Assembly (NCBI RefSeq): GCF_003996855.1
Contig: NZ_NRQY01000004.1
Coordinates: forward strand, 1 to 31,955
DNA length: 31,955 nucleotides
Source: Morganella morganii
Lineage (GTDB): Bacteria; Pseudomonadota; Gammaproteobacteria; Enterobacterales; Enterobacteriaceae
Direction of reading: 5' to 3'
Below the pieces are notes generated by a model. It ran no database searches. It was not told the DNA's origin and worked only from the letters and a program-made list of their open reading frames with translations. Positions 26,997 through 31,955 of the stretch are shown one piece after another (the first letter of the stretch is position 1; each line of letters begins with the position of its first letter). The position numbers and the translations under genes were made by a program.

Positions 26997-29696
26997 TCAG
27001 CGTTCCAGTTCGGTATCTTTAACCCGTGGGTTATCGACCGTTTGAACCTCTTTGATTTTCAGTTCTGGCCCTTTTTCGCCACTGGCCACTTTATCCGCTA
27101 GTTTGTCACGGACGCGGCTCATAAAGCGTTCTTTGTCGTCAGCGTTCATTGACTGAGATACTTTCTCAGCCAGTTTAACCGCTGTAATTTCGTTTACTAA
27201 ATCAGGATGTTCTTTAACTATTTCTCGCGCTGGGCGTTCCTGATCGCGAATGGCATCAGCTTTAACCTGCCAGCTATTACGGAACGTATTGATAGTTTCC
27301 TTTTTGACTACTTTGCCCGTTTCGTCTTTAACATCTTTTTCAACGGTAACAGCTTTGCGGCCAAGGTTTTCTAACTCAACATGATCACCCGGTTGAGCTT
27401 CACTCTCGGCCATGGCACGTTGTAAATCAACACCCCATGTTGTGCTTTGCTTACCATCGGCGTTTTCCAGCGTTACATAGTAATTATCTTTGTTGTCTTT
27501 CTTATGTTCATAAGGGGCCGCGCCATGCTCTACCAACTTACCGGCCAGCTTGTTAACCTTTTCTTCAGCTTCAACTTTAGCACCCTCATTTTTGCCTTGC
27601 GCCGTACTGCTTGACTCAGTGGTGCCGGTTTTGGATGTAGGGGCTTCGGATTGATTTTTTGACTTTGTACCGGAAGGGGCAGAAGGTGACGTTTTCACGT
27701 TATCAGCAACTTCACGCGCTTCAACTTCGTTAATGTTGCGCTCACCGGCTACTTTTTTCAGCCGTGCTAAATCCTCTTCTTTTGGCTTGTAGCCATGGGC
27801 GGTTAGTCCTCTGGCCGTAGCCTGTAACCATGCTTCACGCCGAAAATCTTCAGTACCTTTTACTTGGATCTCAGTCCAGCCACGTGCTTCAGCAATATCA
27901 ATCATGGAACCGGCTACTTGGCTATTGCTCAGTTTGGTTTGAAGCTTCGCGCCTTTGTCCACAAAGGCCAGTGAGTCCGGGCGATTTTGGAAATAATATT
28001 TACCTTCAACCTCAATATAAGACTTGACCACTCTATCTGGCACTACAGGTTTATAAGAGCTGTCTTCGAAATAATCCTGATCTTGCGGCTGGCGTTTAAA
28101 AACTGGCTCTTCAGCGTCAGGTTCTACTTGCTTGAACTCTTCGCGTTTACGGCCTTCACGCTCATCGTCTTCAGCTAACATATCCGCAGTAGAAACACGT
28201 GATGATGATAACCATGCTCTTACATCATCATCAGCCGTTTGAGCTTTTTCCTGTTCTATATGTGGCTCGATACTGTTTTCTACATCGGCGTTCTGTTCGG
28301 CAGCGGCCACAGGAGCTGGCTCGGCGTTCTGTTCGGTAGCGGCTACAGGAGCTGGCTCGGCGTTCTGTTCACCGTAATACTGATCCATATACTCCGCATA
28401 CTCATCCTCTTCAGATTGATACGGCTCTAAATCTATAGAGGAATGATTCACGTTAAGGGCAGCGTCCATTTCCCTTTCAAAACTTTCAGTAATCACCGGG
28501 CCTGTATTTATTGCCTCATGTTCTTTATCAGCCATTGTTTCAGCCTTATGAGTATGTTCAGTAATGATTCCTTCAACCTGATCGCGAACGGCATCAAGCC
28601 CGCGTGATTGGTGAAGGTCGTTAAAGTCAGTTAAACCGCGCTCTTTTTCTTCAGCGGTAAACGCCGGTACGGTGAAAACACCATTTGCGATAATGGCCGC
28701 TTCTTCAGCTTTGGCCATCCCTTTGTTAACGGCATTTTTGCGGTCGTCGTCGCCAAGCACAACATGCAAGCTATCTGGGTATTTATCTTTAAGCTTGTCG
28801 GCAACTTTAGGCAGGTTTCCCGCGTCAACGGTCATTACTACCGGGCGATTGGTGGCTTCGCTAATACTGGCCGCCGTTGAGTAACCTTCAGCATAGAGAA
28901 CCGGCTCGCCGTTTTTCAGTTCACCACCAACAACAAAAAAATTACCGGTTTTCTGGCCGTTCTTCTTCAGCGACTTGAACCCATTGGCGCTGATACGTTG
29001 CAGGGTACGAACTTCGCCTTCTTCGTTGACCAGTGGAATAACCACCCGGTTTTTCTTATCAGCTTTAACGCCGGGGAATGCCTTTACACCCTTTTTAACC
29101 AAATATTCTTGGCTACCGTCAGCAACCGGCATCGCGTTATATACTTGGCCAGATCTCCGGGCGTTGTGCGCATACTGTCGTTGTAAGGCATTCTCTCTAT
29201 CAATGCGGTTTTGGGCCGCAATAGCACGTAAATGGGCTTGGGCTTCGGCGTCAACTTGCTGGCCAGTCGATACCCATTTAACGGGCTGGTCATGGATTCG
29301 GTGATCCTGATACCACCCAGCCGGAACACCGTCTAAGTAGCCCGCATAAACCCCGGTCTTTTCGCCTTTTTTATCGTCAGCCGTTCTTACACGGTGCTTT
29401 TTACCATCCATCACCGGCAGGCCATCCAGTTCAAAGCCTGCTTCAGCTAACGTAGCGCCAAATTCAGCAGCCGGATTATTATCCTGCACTGGATTACCTT
29501 TATGCTGATCTGGTAGCCATTTGCTTAACTTGCTCAGGTCTGCACCCGGTTTAGCAAACCAGTGTTTCGCTTCCTCATCGAAGCCTAAAGCGTTTTCGCC
29601 GTTCTCTAACTTGCCAGCCGCTTTTTTAGCTTCATTCCTTTCCTCAAAACTGACGATAAGGACGGTGTTCTTAGTTGCTAAGTTTGGTTCATTCAT
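26997..29696 (-). CDS. TraC-like TOPRIM/LPD7 primase-type transfer protein
   Basis: 899 aa. N-terminal DUF5710-like segment (FEERNEAKKAAG...KHWFAKPG, residues 16-50). TOPRIM domain with EGYSTAASISEATN (Glu about 270) and VVLGDDDRKNA (Asp 316-318). A Pro/Ala/Glu-rich linker contains a 12-residue tandem repeat, EQNAEPAPVAAT (about 443-471). LPD7-like domain (YYFQNRPDSLAFVDKGAKLQ...GWTEIQVKGTEDFRREAWLQ, about 565-660). C-terminal tail shared with ArdC. Plasmid TraC-type primases are delivered with the DNA and prime the complementary strand; the archaeal-type Rep here could be complemented by it. It follows virD4 by 15 nt. Confidence 0.85.
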   Translation of the reverse strand: MNEPNLATKNTVLIVSFEERNEAKKAAGKLENGENALGFDEEAKHWFAKPGADLSKLSKWLPDQHKGNPVQDNNPAAEFGATLAEAGFELDGLPVMDGKKHRVRTADDKKGEKTGVYAGYLDGVPAGWYQDHRIHDQPVKWVSTGQQVDAEAQAHLRAIAAQNRIDRENALQRQYAHNARRSGQVYNAMPVADGSQEYLVKKGVKAFPGVKADKKNRVVIPLVNEEGEVRTLQRISANGFKSLKKNGQKTGNFFVVGGELKNGEPVLYAEGYSTAASISEATNRPVVMTVDAGNLPKVADKLKDKYPDSLHVVLGDDDRKNAVNKGMAKAEEAAIIANGVFTVPAFTAEEKERGLTDFNDLHQSRGLDAVRDQVEGIITEHTHKAETMADKEHEAINTGPVITESFEREMDAALNVNHSSIDLEPYQSEEDEYAEYMDQYYGEQNAEPAPVAATEQNAEPAPVAAAEQNADVENSIEPHIEQEKAQTADDDVRAWLSSSRVSTADMLAEDDEREGRKREEFKQVEPDAEEPVFKRQPQDQDYFEDSSYKPVVPDRVVKSYIEVEGKYYFQNRPDSLAFVDKGAKLQTKLSNSQVAGSMIDIAEARGWTEIQVKGTEDFRREAWLQATARGLTAHGYKPKEEDLARLKKVAGERNINEVEAREVADNVKTSPSAPSGTKSKNQSEAPTSKTGTTESSSTAQGKNEGAKVEAEEKVNKLAGKLVEHGAAPYEHKKDNKDNYYVTLENADGKQSTTWGVDLQRAMAESEAQPGDHVELENLGRKAVTVEKDVKDETGKVVKKETINTFRNSWQVKADAIRDQERPAREIVKEHPDLVNEITAVKLAEKVSQSMNADDKERFMSRVRDKLADKVASGEKGPELKIKEVQTVDNPRVKDTELER
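28284..28370 (-). repeat. Tandem 36-bp coding repeat in the primase-like gene
   Basis: About two and a half copies of a unit encoding EQNAEPAPVAA(T/A), in a low-complexity acidic linker. Likely a site of copy-number variation by slippage. Confidence 0.8.
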
Positions 29697-29710
29697 AGTG
29701 AATTACTCCT

Positions 29711-31639
29711 TTAAGCAGCTTCTAAGCCAGAGAAAAATTGATTAACTATGTCGTCCATCGCATCATCGGTAATATCCCCTTTAGGGATTTCAACCTTTGA
29801 AAAATCACAACTAAAATCATCAAGATTCAGCTTGTCGATATTTTCAATATCAGCAACGGTAACAGCACGTTCCACAACTTCGGTTTTTGTCTCTTCAGCC
29901 TGTTCTACCCGGTTGCTCATAAAGGAAACTTCACCTTTTGGCCTGTTGGCCGGGTCAATAATTGTCACTTCCGGGGAAGGGAATTTAACGCCATCACGGC
30001 CATTACCTCTGGCTTCAAAAGTGGGGTCTTTATACCAAGTAATTTTAGAGCATTGGATAGGTGGGCAATCCTCTAAAAGAATAATTTCTTTGCTTTTCCC
30101 CATCTGTTTAAGTTCTTGAGGCATTAACAGCGCGCGGCCGGTTTCGCTGGTATTTTCTGAACCGCTTGCCCTCCCAATAGTAGAACGGCTGCGGGATCTG
30201 GCTTTCACTGTTTTAGTACCAAGAGACTCTGAAACTTCTTTGGCAATTTTAAGATTCTTTGGCGCAAAAACTATTTGTAACGCATGGTTATCAATAAATG
30301 TTTCCGCTGCATCATGGCCATAGGTTTCGCGTAACTGCGCGGGGCTTTGGATTATTGGCAGCATTCGCAAGCCATAACCCGCAACATAGCTAATGCCTTT
30401 TGACAGAATGTTAACTTTGCCCATGGCCGTGAACTCATCCATTAACATCAATACCTGATATTTAAGGTCGGGATTTTGCTCCGGCAGTTCCCGCGTGTTC
30501 AGGTCTATGACTTGCTGGAAAAATAAGTTAATCAGCGGGGCCAAACGTTCTAAATCGTCTGGTGTAATGCCAACATAGATAGACATGCGGCGCTTACGCA
30601 GTTCACGCAAATCAAAGTCATTACCACTGGTTACGGCATCGATCACCGGGTTATAGAAAAGTTCTAACGCCGAAGTAAAACCTTTACGGACAGAACCACG
30701 TGTTTTATCTGGCGTGTCTAAATATTCTTTTAGAGCTAAGTAACATTCATCTGATAAAGGAGTTTCAGATTCTTGTCTGGCTTCGACAATTTCAGCCAGA
30801 CGTTCATCACCCATGGTTAACTGGCGAAGGGCTTCACCCATTGTTACCGGCAGCTCTTCCGTCTCGATGAGGTAAAGCACCATACCTAACCAAAGAGAAC
30901 GGGCCGATGATTGCCAAATTGGCGCTTCATTCTCAATCTTGGGAAACAACATCTGGCCAATTTTCTGAATGTCGTTAATGCGAAAATTGGGATCGTCAGA
31001 AATATAAAAGAGTGGGTTCCAGCGGTGCGAACGGTAATCCCTTGGCGCAAGATTTAACAAAAAACAGTCTTGGCCATGACGAGAGCGAAAGCCGGAAGTT
31101 ATATCCCAGTTTTCCTGTTTTATATCCAGAACTACAACGCTGTCACGCCATGAAAGAAGGTTAGGGACTACGATACTAACCCCTTTGCCTGAACGAGTTG
31201 GCGCGGCCATCAAAACGTGTTGAGAACCGGAAAATACAAGGTACTGCATGAAAAGGCCCATAAAGCCTTTTTTTACGCCGACGATAATACCATCATCACT
31301 GAATAAACCAGCCTCGCGGATCTCACGACTGTTAGCCCAGCGAGCGTTACCATGCAACGGGGTTTTCTTCGGCAGAAGCGGCAGCAAACAAGGCAACGCG
31401 GTAATAATTAAACCGCCAACTAAAGACCCCATCAGCCATAACTTAGTTTTAGGTATATCACCGTAATAGTACCAATATTGGTATAGCGTCAGGGGTGTAG
31501 CATCTTTGGCCTCGTATCCATTACCGGCCATGAATATAGCCCCGCCAATCCAAGCCGCTACCGCCAAAAAGATAAGCGGCAAGCTAATCAGCAGCAGGAT
31601 TTTAAGCCACCAAAATATTTTGTTTGAACTCTGGCTCAT
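29711..31639 (-). CDS. virD4: VirD4 type IV coupling protein
   Basis: 642 aa from ATG 31639 (GGAG 7 nt upstream); the frame extends to 31690 but without a ribosome site. Two N-terminal membrane segments (ILLLISLPLIFLAVAAWIGG and WLMGSLVGGLIITALPCLLP). Walker A AAPTRSGKG at about residues 145-153, Walker B VLMLMDEFTAMGKV. It recruits the relaxosome and secreted proteins to the T4SS channel. It overlaps the virB11 stop by 38 nt and ends in an acidic tail that includes DDIVNQFFSGLEAA. Confidence 0.96.
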   Translation of the reverse strand: MSQSSNKIFWWLKILLLISLPLIFLAVAAWIGGAIFMAGNGYEAKDATPLTLYQYWYYYGDIPKTKLWLMGSLVGGLIITALPCLLPLLPKKTPLHGNARWANSREIREAGLFSDDGIIVGVKKGFMGLFMQYLVFSGSQHVLMAAPTRSGKGVSIVVPNLLSWRDSVVVLDIKQENWDITSGFRSRHGQDCFLLNLAPRDYRSHRWNPLFYISDDPNFRINDIQKIGQMLFPKIENEAPIWQSSARSLWLGMVLYLIETEELPVTMGEALRQLTMGDERLAEIVEARQESETPLSDECYLALKEYLDTPDKTRGSVRKGFTSALELFYNPVIDAVTSGNDFDLRELRKRRMSIYVGITPDDLERLAPLINLFFQQVIDLNTRELPEQNPDLKYQVLMLMDEFTAMGKVNILSKGISYVAGYGLRMLPIIQSPAQLRETYGHDAAETFIDNHALQIVFAPKNLKIAKEVSESLGTKTVKARSRSRSTIGRASGSENTSETGRALLMPQELKQMGKSKEIILLEDCPPIQCSKITWYKDPTFEARGNGRDGVKFPSPEVTIIDPANRPKGEVSFMSNRVEQAEETKTEVVERAVTVADIENIDKLNLDDFSCDFSKVEIPKGDITDDAMDDIVNQFFSGLEAA

Positions 31640-31955
31640 AATAGATCTCCGAAATATATCGACGGCCTTGATGGTTTTGGAATTGAACAATTATGTCGAT
31701 GCAACTAAACAGAAGCTGTTTAATATCTTCACGTGACATGGTTCCGCCGCTTTGGCTTTCCTTAATGAACAAAACAAGCTGTTCTATGGCCATTCGTGGG
31801 TTAGTGCCGTGCATAGACGTTATAGATCCCGGATGGCCACTGTTAACGTTACGCAGGTAATAGAAAGCCTCATCGCCACGTATCAACTCGGCAACAAACA
31901 CACGATCTGGTTTCATGCGAAGAGAACTTTCTAAAAGGTGCTGCTGGGTCACATC
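31602..31955 (-). CDS. virB11: VirB11 traffic ATPase, C-terminal part
   Basis: Continuation of the virB11 gene that begins at 684. These 118 codons carry the conserved MKPDRVFVAELIRGDEA (Walker B region) and NSGHPGSITSMHGTNP (His box; many relatives read HAT where this has HGT) and end at a stop at 31602. The stop lies 38 nt inside virD4, so the two genes are translationally coupled. A GTG at 31952 could be mistaken for a start but is internal. Confidence 0.96.
   Translation of the reverse strand, partial: DVTQQHLLESSLRMKPDRVFVAELIRGDEAFYYLRNVNSGHPGSITSMHGTNPRMAIEQLVLFIKESQSGGTMSREDIKQLLFSCIDIIVQFQNHQGRRYISEIYYEPEFKQNILVA

Noticed and set aside
31602..31952. Reading the 116-aa frame at the right end as a small separate gene
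   Set aside because: It begins in the middle of a VirB11 domain, and the frame continues across the circle junction.
1..31955. CRISPR arrays, tRNA or rRNA genes, class 1 integron cassettes, resistance genes
   Set aside because: None was recognised. The integron-type terminal repeats at 17404 and 18715 enclose only a resolvase module.

Overview
The window is almost certainly one complete circular conjugative plasmid of 31,955 bp, linearised inside virB11. The 5' part of virB11 lies at 684 down to 1 and its 3' part at 31955 down to 31602; the two join in frame. No chromosomal gene, resistance gene or metabolic cargo is visible. Moderate GC, sigma70-type promoters, AGGAG-type ribosome sites and the protein types suggest a gammaproteobacterial host, probably Enterobacterales. 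That host call is inference.

Layout. (1) The minus strand from about 12.3 kb down through the cut point to about 27 kb is a VirB/VirD4 type IV secretion (T4SS) and transfer block: TrbM-like protein, SleB-type wall hydrolase (in the VirB1 position), type IA topoisomerase, small orf, virB2, B3, B4, B5, eex, B6, B7, B8, B9, B10, B11, virD4, and a 899-aa TOPRIM/LPD7 primase-like protein. Three promoters in this block (trbM, orf120, virB7) carry the same 12-5-12 inverted repeat over the -10 box. (2) From 12.4 to 16.9 kb lie a KleE-like membrane protein, a res-like recombination site, two small HTH regulators, the AEP-type replication initiator with an antisense-RNA-like leader, a likely oriV, a 317-bp Tn3-type miniature element and a HigBA-type toxin-antitoxin pair. 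(3) From 17.1 to 18.95 kb is a nested insertion: a Tn402-like mini-transposon (resolvase plus one orf, 5-bp duplication) inside a second non-autonomous element (6-bp duplication), which itself sits in the last codon of the antitoxin gene. (4) From 19.0 to 22.96 kb is an IncP-like control and partition region: small orf, KorC-like HTH, secreted thermonuclease, KorA/TrfB, ParA/IncC, ParB/KorB and a small membrane protein. (5) From 23.0 to 26.9 kb are a SprT-type metalloprotease, the oriT region, mobC, the relaxase and an ArdC-type antirestriction protein.

The genes form a self-transmissible plasmid with global repressor circuits. At least four operator families can be read from the DNA: TTTCGTGCGCACGAAA (five sites), TAGGCCATTTTGGCCTA (two promoters), TTGGATTGYRCAATCCAA (three sites) and the T4SS 12-5-12 box (three promoters). 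The most unusual observations are: virB8 is split by an A AAA AAG slippery heptamer that needs a -1 shift; three presumed transfer proteins share a C-terminal tail; a SprT/SPRTN-type protease lies beside the oriT; and the replication leader has a leader peptide, alternative hairpins and an antisense RNA. All calls rest on reading the sequence and on family knowledge; no database search was run.
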